Shown here one piece after another: positions 1 through 5,835 of a DNA stretch of 7,511 nucleotides. Position numbers and translations under genes: made by a program. The stretch lies in assembly GCA_023438325.1 (NCBI GenBank), contig JAEXRB010000303.1, positions 1 to 7,511 on the forward strand. Reading direction: 5' to 3'. Within the stretch, counting starts at the first letter, position 1, and each line of letters starts with the position of its first letter. Source of the stretch: Pseudomonadota bacterium. Its GTDB lineage: Bacteria > Pseudomonadota > Gammaproteobacteria > Xanthomonadales > Xanthomonadaceae. Under the pieces are notes generated by a model, which was not told where the DNA came from, did no database searches, and was given only the letters and a program-made list of their open reading frames with translations.

Positions 1-127
1 AGACCGGCGGAGGGACAGGCCCTTTGATGCCGGGGCAACCCGCAGGAACCCAGACGCGCTCGTCAGGTTTCTGCTCGGTGCCAAATCCTGCGGCAGGTGC
101 GCAAGCACCGTCCGGAAGATGGGTCGC
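1..127 (+). promoter_or_regulatory. SAM-I (S-box) riboswitch aptamer, 5' end cut by the window edge
   Basis: This is an S-adenosylmethionine-sensing leader RNA. Conserved SAM-I blocks appear in order: GGCGGAGGGAC with GGCCC near 5-22, the kink-turn segment TGATGCC...GGCAACC near 25-40, P3, GGTGCCAAATCC at 77-88, P4, and GAAGATGGG at 115-123. P3 pairs GCAGGAACC (42-50) with GGTTTCTGC (66-74), with one G-U pair. P4 pairs GGTGC (96-100) with GCACC (105-109) across a GCAA tetraloop. The 5' strand of P1 lies outside the window, so the aptamer is incomplete here. The riboswitch sits directly upstream of metX-metB, the expected target for methionine feedback. The identification rests on recalled consensus and on pairing checked by eye; the 3' boundary is approximate. 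Confidence 0.93.
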
Positions 128-164
128 ACCGTGTGCCGTCAGGCCTTCATGCTGCGACATCGTT

Positions 165-205
165 CTCCGGGCCACAGGCCTTGATGGGCCGATCACGCCC
201 CGGAG
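165..205 (+). promoter_or_regulatory. Putative Shine-Dalgarno-sequestering hairpin (riboswitch expression platform)
   Basis: CTCCGGG at 165-171 is perfectly complementary to CCCGGAG at 199-205, which contains the GGAG ribosome-binding site (202-205) of metX, 7 nt before its ATG. Inside the loop, GGCC at 177-180 can pair with GGCC at 187-190. No T-run follows, so translational rather than transcriptional control is more likely. A competing hairpin, GTCGCA (123-128) with TGCGAC (153-158), overlaps the expected 3' strand of P1 and could couple SAM binding to this structure. The pairings are visible in the sequence; the switching mechanism is inferred. Confidence 0.6.
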
Positions 206-212
206 CACGACG

Positions 213-1256
213 ATGAGTTTCAACCCCGCCTCCTGTTCTTCTTTCGATGTTCTCGCCCATGGCGAGGCAGACGCCGCCATCCTTGCCCCCGCCTGCAGGC
301 ACGTTGCCGAACGCGGCGTGCTCGATGCCACACTGGCCATGCGCCATGCCGGCATCCGGCGCGTGCGTATTGCCTGGGAACTTCAGGGAGCTGCCGATGC
401 GCCCGTCCTCATCGTGCAGGGCGGCATTTCCGCGCATCGCCATGTAGCCTCCAGCGAACGCTTCGTGGAACCGGGTTGGTGGCAGGCTCAATGCGGCCCT
501 GGCCTCGCCATCGATACCCGGCGCCATCGCGTGCTGGCCATCGATTGGCTCGGCGGCGATGGCAGCCAGGATGCCTGCATCGATCCGGCCGATCAGGCCG
601 ACGCCATTGCCACCGTGCTCGATCATCTGCGCATCACCCGTGCGACCGCTTACATCGGCGCATCGTATGGCGCGATGGTCGGTTTGCAGTTTGCTGCGCG
701 GCATGGCGCGCGACTTGGCCGGTTGATCGCGATCAGTGGCGCGCACCGGTCGCACCCGCAAGTCACCGCATTGCGCGTGATCCAGCGCCGCATCGTGGCA
801 CTGGGCCGCAGCGAAGGCGGCGTGCGGGAAGCGCTGGCACTGGCACGTGCGCTGGCGGTGATCGGCTATCGCAGCGATGTGGAGTTCGAACAGCGCTTCA
901 ATGACACCCCCAGGCTTACGCCCGATCACGCACGCTTTGCCGTCGAGGATTATTTCGATGCCATCGGCCCGAAGTTCGTCGCACGCTTTTCGCCCACGGC
1001 CTACCTGCGCCTGTCCGAATCCATCGACCTGCACCATGTGCTGCCAGAAAGCATCACCGTGCCGACCGACATCGTCGCGGTGGCCGAAGATCAGATCGTG
1101 CCCGAGGCCGACCTGCTCACCCTCACCGAAGGCCTGCGCGGGCCGGCACGCCTGCATCGCATCCGTTCGCTGTACGGCCACGACGCCTTCCTGAAAGAGG
1201 AGGCGCAAATCGGCGCCATCCTCATCGACGCGCTGGCCCGGAGCATCGTCGCATGA
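213..1256 (+). CDS. metX: Homoserine O-acyltransferase (MetX family, alpha/beta hydrolase)
   Basis: A cytoplasmic 347-aa enzyme that acylates the hydroxyl of L-homoserine from an acyl-CoA, activating it for transsulfuration by the next gene. The alpha/beta-hydrolase nucleophile elbow is GASYGAM with Ser151. The likely triad partners are Asp293 (AVAEDQIVP) and His323 (YGHDAFL, a typical MetX C-terminal motif). GISAHRHV near 71-78 matches the oxyanion-hole region of the family. I chose the ATG at 213 because GGAG lies 7 nt upstream; the same frame is open from 24, but that stretch is the riboswitch. Upstream SAM-I control and the ATGA overlap with metB support a methionine role. Acetyl-CoA and succinyl-CoA users both occur in this family, and the donor cannot be read from the sequence by eye. 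Related proteins in this clade acylate serine instead, which is a less likely alternative. Confidence 0.88.
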   Translation: MSFNPASCSSFDVLAHGEADAAILAPACRHVAERGVLDATLAMRHAGIRRVRIAWELQGAADAPVLIVQGGISAHRHVASSERFVEPGWWQAQCGPGLAIDTRRHRVLAIDWLGGDGSQDACIDPADQADAIATVLDHLRITRATAYIGASYGAMVGLQFAARHGARLGRLIAISGAHRSHPQVTALRVIQRRIVALGRSEGGVREALALARALAVIGYRSDVEFEQRFNDTPRLTPDHARFAVEDYFDAIGPKFVARFSPTAYLRLSESIDLHHVLPESITVPTDIVAVAEDQIVPEADLLTLTEGLRGPARLHRIRSLYGHDAFLKEEAQIGAILIDALARSIVA

Positions 1257-2464
1257 GCACCGCCAGCGCCCCTCGCCAGCGCACCGCCACCACCGCTGCG
1301 GTGCGCGCCGGCATCGATGCCGACACTGCCCACGGCGCCGTCGTGCCGCCGATCGTGCTGTCGACCAATTTCAGCTTCGATGGCTACGGCAACAAACGCC
1401 AATACGACTACACCCGCAGCGGCAATCCCACCCGCGATCTGCTCGGCGATGCACTGGCCGAACTGGAGGGTGGCGCCGGCGGCGTGGTGGTTTCCACCGG
1501 CATGGCCGCGATCACCCTGGTACTGCAATTGCTCGAACCCGGCGATCGCCTCGTGGTACCGCACGATTGCTACGGTGGCTCGTGGCGTTTATTCAACGCA
1601 TTGGCGAAAAAAGGCCATTTCGCGCTCGATACCATCGACTTCACAGACCCACGCGCACTCGCCGAAGCACTCGCGCGTGCGCCGAAAATCGTCTGGATCG
1701 AAACCCCGAGCAATCCGCTGCTGCGCATCACCGATATCCGTTTCGTGGCTGAAGCGGCGCATCGTGTCGGCGCGCTGGTGGTGGCCGACAACACCTTCCT
1801 CTCGCCGGCATTGCAGAGGCCCATCGCACTGGGTGCGGATGTCGTGGTGCACTCGACCACCAAGTACATCAACGGCCACAGCGATGTCGTGGGCGGTGCG
1901 GTGATCGCCGCCGATGCCGCACTGCACGACAAGCTTTGCTGGTGGGCCAATGCGCTCGGCCTCACCGGCTCGCCGTTCGACAGCTTCCTGACCTTGCGCG
2001 GCCTGCGCACACTGGAGGCGCGCTTGCGCGTGCATCAGGAAAACGCGACTGAACTGGCGAACCTTCTGGCGGCGCATCCCGCTGTCGCAGCGGTACATTT
2101 CCCAGGCCTGCCCTCGCATCCTGGCCATGCGCTGGCCGGGCGCCAGCAACGCGGCTTCGGTGCGATGATCAGCTTCCAGGTGCATGGCGGCGATGCCGAA
2201 GTGCGCGCCTTTCTCGATGGCCTGGAACACTTCACCCTGGCCGAATCACTCGGCGGCGTGGAAAGCCTGATCGCGCATCCAGCCTCGATGACGCACGCCG
2301 CGATGACGCCTGAAGCACGCGCCGTGGCGGGCATCAGCGACGGCCTGTTGCGGCTGTCGGTCGGTATTGAAGCGATCGAGGATCTGGCTGCCGATATTTC
2401 GGCGGCACTGGTACGCGCAGCACAGGCCGGAACGCAGCCGCGCGCGGCATCAAACGCGAGCTGA
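1253..2464 (+). CDS. metB: Cystathionine gamma-synthase (PLP-dependent Cys/Met metabolism enzyme)
   Basis: A 403-aa PLP enzyme expected to replace the acyl group of O-acyl-homoserine with cysteine to give cystathionine. Fold-type I markers are clear: YTRSGNPTR at 53-61 (cofactor phosphate contact from the neighbouring subunit), STGMAAI near 81-87, the pyridine-nitrogen Asp179 in VADNTF, the PLP Schiff-base Lys204 in STTKYINGHSD, and SLGGVESLIAHPASMTH at 332-348. The length is normal. The start codon overlaps the metX stop (ATGA), with GGAG at 1240-1243, so translation is probably coupled and placed under the same riboswitch. Closely related enzymes (cystathionine gamma-lyase, O-acylhomoserine sulfhydrylase) share these motifs. 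The pairing with metX favours the synthase, but the exact reaction is inferred. No third methionine gene follows; the next gene is convergent. Confidence 0.88.
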   Translation: MSTASAPRQRTATTAAVRAGIDADTAHGAVVPPIVLSTNFSFDGYGNKRQYDYTRSGNPTRDLLGDALAELEGGAGGVVVSTGMAAITLVLQLLEPGDRLVVPHDCYGGSWRLFNALAKKGHFALDTIDFTDPRALAEALARAPKIVWIETPSNPLLRITDIRFVAEAAHRVGALVVADNTFLSPALQRPIALGADVVVHSTTKYINGHSDVVGGAVIAADAALHDKLCWWANALGLTGSPFDSFLTLRGLRTLEARLRVHQENATELANLLAAHPAVAAVHFPGLPSHPGHALAGRQQRGFGAMISFQVHGGDAEVRAFLDGLEHFTLAESLGGVESLIAHPASMTHAAMTPEARAVAGISDGLLRLSVGIEAIEDLAADISAALVRAAQAGTQPRAASNAS

Positions 2465-2518
2465 TCACGTCCTCAAGGCACGACGGCGAAGCACGCAGAA
2501 CGCCTCTGCCCTGCCCTT

Positions 2519-2548
2519 CGCCGGCCTGCCTTTCTCCGGAGGCCGGCG
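2519..2548. terminator. Strong GC hairpin in the convergent gap, possible bidirectional terminator
   Basis: CGCCGGCCT at 2519-2527 pairs perfectly with AGGCCGGCG at 2540-2548, leaving a 12-nt loop. It lies in the 92-bp gap between the stop of metB (+) and the stop of the MBL-fold gene (-), where a shared terminator is expected. No T-run follows on either strand, so it is not a canonical intrinsic terminator; it may instead stabilise 3' ends or act with Rho. I see nothing else in this gap. Confidence 0.45.
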
Positions 2549-2556
2549 GCCAACGC

Positions 2557-3330
2557 TTATGTCGGAATCCGGTAGTTGGCAGGGCCGAGCAGATCCACAC
2601 CACATTGCAGGTTCGAGAGCCAGTCGAGGAAGTCGTAACGCGCCTGCCCAACCATCGGCAGGCCGTGCTGGGGCACGATGATGTCCGGATCGAGCGTGCG
2701 AACCATGTCGCTCCACAGTCTGGCGGCCTTCTGCGAGGCCATGTAGCGGCGATGGAATCCTTCCATGCGCGCCTTGTGCGGGGCGAAATCCTCGACCGGC
2801 ACGTAAGCCTCGCCACTCGGGATCATCGAGGCACCCACGTCGCCGGAGAACAGGACACGGCTGATCGGATCGTAGAAGCTGAAGTTTCCGACCGAGTGCA
2901 GGAAGTGCGCCGGCAGCGCCAGCAGGTGGCTGTCGCCCATCGGAATCCGACCACCCTCGTCGGGCATGAGCAGATAGCGTTCGTTGCCCGCGTTGCTCTG
3001 ATAGTGCGGCACCGCATGTGGCACGAAACGGCCCCAAAGCTTGGAGCACACCACCACCGCTTGGGTATACATCAGCCAACGATCGGCAGCACCGATGATG
3101 TCCGGATCCTGATGCGAGGCCACCAGCCAGGTCAGATCCTTGGGCTGCACGAAGCGGCTCATCGCCATCGAGAGCGGCGTATACAGCAATGCACCACCCG
3201 GATCGATCAGGGCCGAGGCATTGCCATGCATGACGAGGAACTGGTTGGCCTGCACACCGTCATCGCCACGCACGAGGTCGTTGAACACCACGCAACGATG
3301 GTCGCCGCGCTCAAAAAGGATGTGAGCCAT
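2557..3330 (-). CDS. Stand-alone MBL-fold (flavodiiron/ODP-type) diiron protein
   Basis: A 257-aa soluble protein resembling the metallo-beta-lactamase-like domain of flavodiiron proteins and the oxygen-binding diiron (ODP) family. Likely metal ligands are His73, Asp75 and Asp77 in SHQDPDI, His145 in LHSVGNF, Asp164 in LFSGDVG and His222 in PQHG. The 19-residue His145-Asp164 spacing fits flavodiiron proteins. Two departures stand out: Asp75 replaces the usual Glu of HxExDH, and Ile78 replaces the following His. There is no flavodoxin domain, so electron transfer would need a partner, or the protein may bind or sense O2 or NO rather than reduce it. The gene is preceded by its own 113-bp gap with an FNR-like site. 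The ATG at 3330 has only a weak GGCGG-like RBS. A generic hydrolase is an alternative; the SVGNFSFYD segment favours ODP. Confidence 0.75.
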   Translation of the reverse strand: MAHILFERGDHRCVVFNDLVRGDDGVQANQFLVMHGNASALIDPGGALLYTPLSMAMSRFVQPKDLTWLVASHQDPDIIGAADRWLMYTQAVVVCSKLWGRFVPHAVPHYQSNAGNERYLLMPDEGGRIPMGDSHLLALPAHFLHSVGNFSFYDPISRVLFSGDVGASMIPSGEAYVPVEDFAPHKARMEGFHRRYMASQKAARLWSDMVRTLDPDIIVPQHGLPMVGQARYDFLDWLSNLQCGVDLLGPANYRIPT

Positions 3331-3443
3331 GAAAGAAACCGCCGCCTATGCCGTCGAAAATGATTGGCATTGTCGCAGTGCAACATCAAAAAGAACTTGA
3401 TTCTGCGCAAAACCTGATGAAAATTAGTGAATTTAACAACTTT
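3331..3443 (-). promoter_or_regulatory. AT-rich gap with a putative FNR/Anr-dependent promoter for the MBL-fold gene
   Basis: Read on the - strand, TTGCGCAGAATCAA (3410 down to 3397) matches the FNR consensus TTGAT-N4-ATCAA at 8 of 10 positions, with a perfect right half. A -10-like GACAAT lies at 3374-3369. The centre-to-centre distance is 32 bp, the value expected for an FNR site at -41.5 and a -10 element at -9.5. It predicts transcription from about 3362 and a leader of about 32 nt. A second TTGAT half site lies at 3389-3385. The motif match is direct; FNR control is inferred. The FNR-type protein at 6606-7367 is the candidate activator. Confidence 0.45.
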
Positions 3444-3917
3444 TCACGTTCCCGCCATCTCGGCCTGCACCACATCGGCCACATGCGCAGCCAACCAGGC
3501 GCGGGCGTCCAGCGCGTCGCGCTCGAACCAGGCGCGCGCCGAACCCAGACGAAAGGTGTAGCCCCAGGCATCCATGTCGGCCATCAATCGGGCACTGCCC
3601 ACGCCAGGCAAGCGCTCGGCGAGAAGAATCTGGAGATAGCAGGTGGCATCTTCTTCGGCCACGGAATCAGTGGCATCGGTATGTACCTTCACGCGCCGCT
3701 CACGCGGCAGCACAATCAGGTGACAGGCCTCGTGCAACATCGAATGCACCGGTGTATCGGGCCGCACGTAGACGCACTCGCCGATGATGCCGGCCTCCGG
3801 CTCGCCCCAGTAGCTGCCGGGGATCGGCGCGCCATCCGGCACGGATATCAATTGCAATCCGAAATCGGCGAGCAGGCGGGCGGCATCGTCGAAGGCGATG
3901 TCGGCGAGGGTCAACAC
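3444..3917 (-). CDS. Unrecognised small protein with a HExxH (HEACH) metallopeptidase-like motif
   Basis: A 157-aa protein that I cannot assign to a named family. It contains HEACH at 62-66 within a hydrophobic stretch (SMLHEACHLIVLP), as in zinc metallopeptidase helices. The acidic helix SVAEEDATCY follows about 20 residues later, and Glu88 or Glu89 could be a third metal ligand as in gluzincins. There is no signal peptide or membrane segment, so it is probably cytoplasmic. It starts with GTG at 3917, four codons after the minE TAA and in the same frame, with no clear RBS; coupling to minE is likely. A TTG directly after the GTG is another possible start. It is the last gene of the GNAT-min run. 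A distant relation to EF-P hydroxylase-like HExxH proteins is possible but unproven. Peptidase activity is not shown, only the motif. Confidence 0.75.
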   Translation of the reverse strand: MLTLADIAFDDAARLLADFGLQLISVPDGAPIPGSYWGEPEAGIIGECVYVRPDTPVHSMLHEACHLIVLPRERRVKVHTDATDSVAEEDATCYLQILLAERLPGVGSARLMADMDAWGYTFRLGSARAWFERDALDARAWLAAHVADVVQAEMAGT

Positions 3918-3929
3918 GCGGATTGAAGC

Positions 3930-4199
3930 TTATGCCGTGCCGGCCGAATCGGCCTTTTCCGGCAGCGACACGGTGATGTCCAGCACATCTTCCTCGCCGT
4001 CCTTGTGCAACTCCACGTTCACGGCCTCCGGATTGAATCCGGGAACATGCCTCTGGAGCACCGCCAGAATGTCCTGACGCAGCGCCGGAAGGTAATCGCG
4101 ACCATCTTCGGCGCGCGTGGTGGAAATGAGCACCTGCAAGCGCTTTTTAGCTTCCGAGGCCGAGTTGCTCTTGGGTTTGAGGAAATCGAAGATGCCCAT
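3930..4199 (-). CDS. minE: Cell-division topological specificity factor MinE
   Basis: An 89-aa protein, normal for MinE. It stimulates the MinD ATPase and drives MinCD off the membrane, producing the oscillation that keeps Z-rings at mid-cell. The N-terminal MGIFDFLKP is the membrane-targeting amphipathic segment. Residues about 12-32 (SEAKKRLQVLISTTR) form the anti-MinCD region, and the rest is the dimeric topological-specificity domain (DYLPALRQDILAVLQRHV, then VNVELHKDGEEDVLDITVSLP). I chose the ATG at 4199 because homology begins with MGIFDF; the frame stays open upstream to 4295, but that part lies within minD. Only 4 nt separate the minD stop from this start, and GGAG and GAGG sequences lie inside the minD end. 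The TAA stop is followed in the same frame by the HExxH gene. Confidence 0.96.
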   Translation of the reverse strand: MGIFDFLKPKSNSASEAKKRLQVLISTTRAEDGRDYLPALRQDILAVLQRHVPGFNPEAVNVELHKDGEEDVLDITVSLPEKADSAGTA

Positions 4200-4203
4200 G
4201 GCC

Positions 4204-5013
4204 TCATGCTCCGAAAAGCTTGGAGAAAAAGCCCTTCTTCTCCACTTGGGTGAAGCGCAACGGCCGCTCCTCGCCCAGCAAGCGGGCGACGGCATCGTCG
4301 TAGGCCTGACCGGCCGGGGTTTCCATGTCCAGAATCACCGGCTCGCCCTTGTTGGAGGCGTTGAGCACGTCCGGAGACTCAGGGATTACGCCGAGCACCT
4401 TCAGCCCGAGGATTTCTTCAACATCCTTGATCGACAGCATCTCGCCGTTTTCCACCCGGGCCGGGTTGTAGCGGGTGAGCAGCAGCATGTCATCGACTCT
4501 TTCACCGCGCTCGGCCCGCTGCGTCTTGGAAGCAAGCAGGCCAAGGATGCGATCGGAGTCGCGCACCGAGGACACTTCCGGGTTCACCACCACCACGGCA
4601 CTGTCGGCGAAATACATCGCGAGGAACGCGCCTTTCTCGATACCGGCCGGAGAGTCGGCAACAACGAAGTCGAAGCCGTCGTCAGACAGTTCCTTCAGCA
4701 CCCTTTCGACACCTTCCTTGTTCAGTGCATCCTTGTCGCGCGTCTGCGAGGCTGCAAGCACGTAGAGGTTGTCGAAACGCTTGTCCTTGATGAGGGCCTG
4801 CTTGAGCGTGCATTCGCCGTTGACCACGTTGACGAAGTCGTAAACCACGCGGCGCTCGCAGCCCATGATGAGGTCGAGGTTGCGCAAGCCGACGTCGAAA
4901 TCGATGACGACGGTCTTCTTTCCCTTGCGGGCCAGGCCGCAGGAAAGGCTCGCGCTGGTGGTGGTCTTGCCCACACCGCCCTTGCCGGACGTGACGACGA
5001 TGATCTGGGTCAA
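4204..5013 (-). CDS. minD: Septum site-determining ATPase MinD
   Basis: A 269-aa ParA/MinD-family ATPase that binds the membrane as an ATP dimer, recruits MinC and is released by MinE. The deviant Walker A motif is SGKGGVGKTT with Lys11 and Lys16. Switch I is DFDVGLRN (38-45) and switch II is DSPAGIE (120-126). The C-terminal amphipathic membrane-targeting helix is VEKKGFFSKLFGA (257-269). Length and motif positions match the family closely. The start codon is TTG at 5013-5011, followed by ACCCAGATC (MTQI). A GGAGAG sequence lies at suitable spacing upstream and no ATG or GTG is available near the conserved N-terminus. The gene follows minC after 54 nt and precedes minE by 4 nt, so it is in one operon. 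The unusual start may lower MinD translation relative to its neighbours; that is inference. Confidence 0.97.
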   Translation of the reverse strand: MTQIIVVTSGKGGVGKTTTSASLSCGLARKGKKTVVIDFDVGLRNLDLIMGCERRVVYDFVNVVNGECTLKQALIKDKRFDNLYVLAASQTRDKDALNKEGVERVLKELSDDGFDFVVADSPAGIEKGAFLAMYFADSAVVVVNPEVSSVRDSDRILGLLASKTQRAERGERVDDMLLLTRYNPARVENGEMLSIKDVEEILGLKVLGVIPESPDVLNASNKGEPVILDMETPAGQAYDDAVARLLGEERPLRFTQVEKKGFFSKLFGA

Positions 5014-5067
5014 AGTGGTGCTCTCCGTGATGTTTCGGAAATGAAAAGTATGAGGGTAGCGCCGGCG

Positions 5068-5835
5068 TCAGACGATTTCCGCCAGATGCAGGCTGTCATC
5101 CTGCAACCAGACCTGCACCGCCTTGCCACGCAATTCCTGGGGAACCTCCTCGATCACCTTGTAACGTCCGGCGATCGCGACCAGTTCCGCGTGAAATTCG
5201 CGGCAGAATATACGGGCTTTTTCATCGCCTTGCGCCCCGGCCAAGGCGCGCCCGCGTAACGGACCATAAACGTGCACGCTGCCATCGGCGATGACCTCGG
5301 CTCCCGCACCGACGCTGGCCGATACCACCAGATCGCGGCCTTGCGCATAGATCTGCTGGCCTGAACGTATCGGATTGATGTGCATCTGCGATGTGGCCAG
5401 CGGCGCAGGCGCAGGCGCAACCGCCACCGACTCGGGTGCGCGTGCCGGCGGCTCGGGTGCCGCAGGCGCGACAGTCACTGCCGCCTGGGTACCGCTTTCG
5501 TACTGGGCGCGGAACTTGGCCAGCAGCGGCAATCCCAGTTCGACCGCCAACGCCTCGATCTCGCGCGTGCCGTAGGCCAGCGCCACCGGCAACACGCCGG
5601 CGTCGCACAACGCATCCAGCAATGCACGCGCGCTGGCGGCATCCGGCGTGCGCATGAGGCCGCCGAAATCCACCACCACCGCAGCGCGGGAAAACAGGTT
5701 GGGGGCACGCGCCACGCGCTCGCGCATTTCCTGCCCGAGTCGAACCACATCCAGCGTGCGGATGCGCAGGTTGGCGATGCCCACCTGCCCCATCTTCAGC
5801 TCGCCCGCCTGTTCGTAATCCACCGCTGTCGTCAT
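5068..5835 (-). CDS. minC: Septum site-determining protein MinC (FtsZ assembly inhibitor)
   Basis: A 255-aa protein that blocks FtsZ assembly where MinD places it. Residues 1 to about 115 form the N-terminal FtsZ-antagonist domain. A linker rich in Ala and Pro covers about 118-148. Residues 153-255 form the C-terminal beta-helix that dimerises and binds MinD, with the family motif RSGQQIYAQGRDL at 157-169, then GAEVIADGSVHVYGPLRGRALAG at about 178-200 and ARIFCREFHAELVAIAG. The protein is somewhat longer than E. coli MinC (231 aa), much of it in the linker. I chose the ATG at 5835 because GGGAG lies about 8 nt upstream; the frame is open to 5889, but that is inside the upstream GNAT gene. The start overlaps the GNAT stop (ATGA), implying translational coupling. 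Confidence 0.95.
   Translation of the reverse strand: MTTAVDYEQAGELKMGQVGIANLRIRTLDVVRLGQEMRERVARAPNLFSRAAVVVDFGGLMRTPDAASARALLDALCDAGVLPVALAYGTREIEALAVELGLPLLAKFRAQYESGTQAAVTVAPAAPEPPARAPESVAVAPAPAPLATSQMHINPIRSGQQIYAQGRDLVVSASVGAGAEVIADGSVHVYGPLRGRALAGAQGDEKARIFCREFHAELVAIAGRYKVIEEVPQELRGKAVQVWLQDDSLHLAEIV

Noticed and set aside
181..194. TTGAT followed by a partial half site, as a possible FNR box before metX
   Set aside because: The right half does not match (CGATC) and the position lies within the riboswitch platform, just before the start codon.
24..212. N-terminal extension of the metX frame by 63 codons
   Set aside because: The stretch is the SAM-I riboswitch and leader, and the ATG at 213 has a good ribosome-binding site.
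147..1208. A 353-codon open frame on the - strand opposite metX
   Set aside because: It is antisense to a gene with clear catalytic motifs, shows no recognisable protein features, and reflects high GC bias at third positions.
2605..3363. A 252-codon + strand open frame opposite the ODP-type gene
   Set aside because: It is His/Arg-rich, low in structure and without a recognisable domain; the - strand frame has the metal-ligand motifs.
4117..5259. A 380-codon + strand open frame opposite minE, minD and minC
   Set aside because: It crosses three well-supported genes on the other strand and has no recognisable motif; it is a GC-driven shadow.
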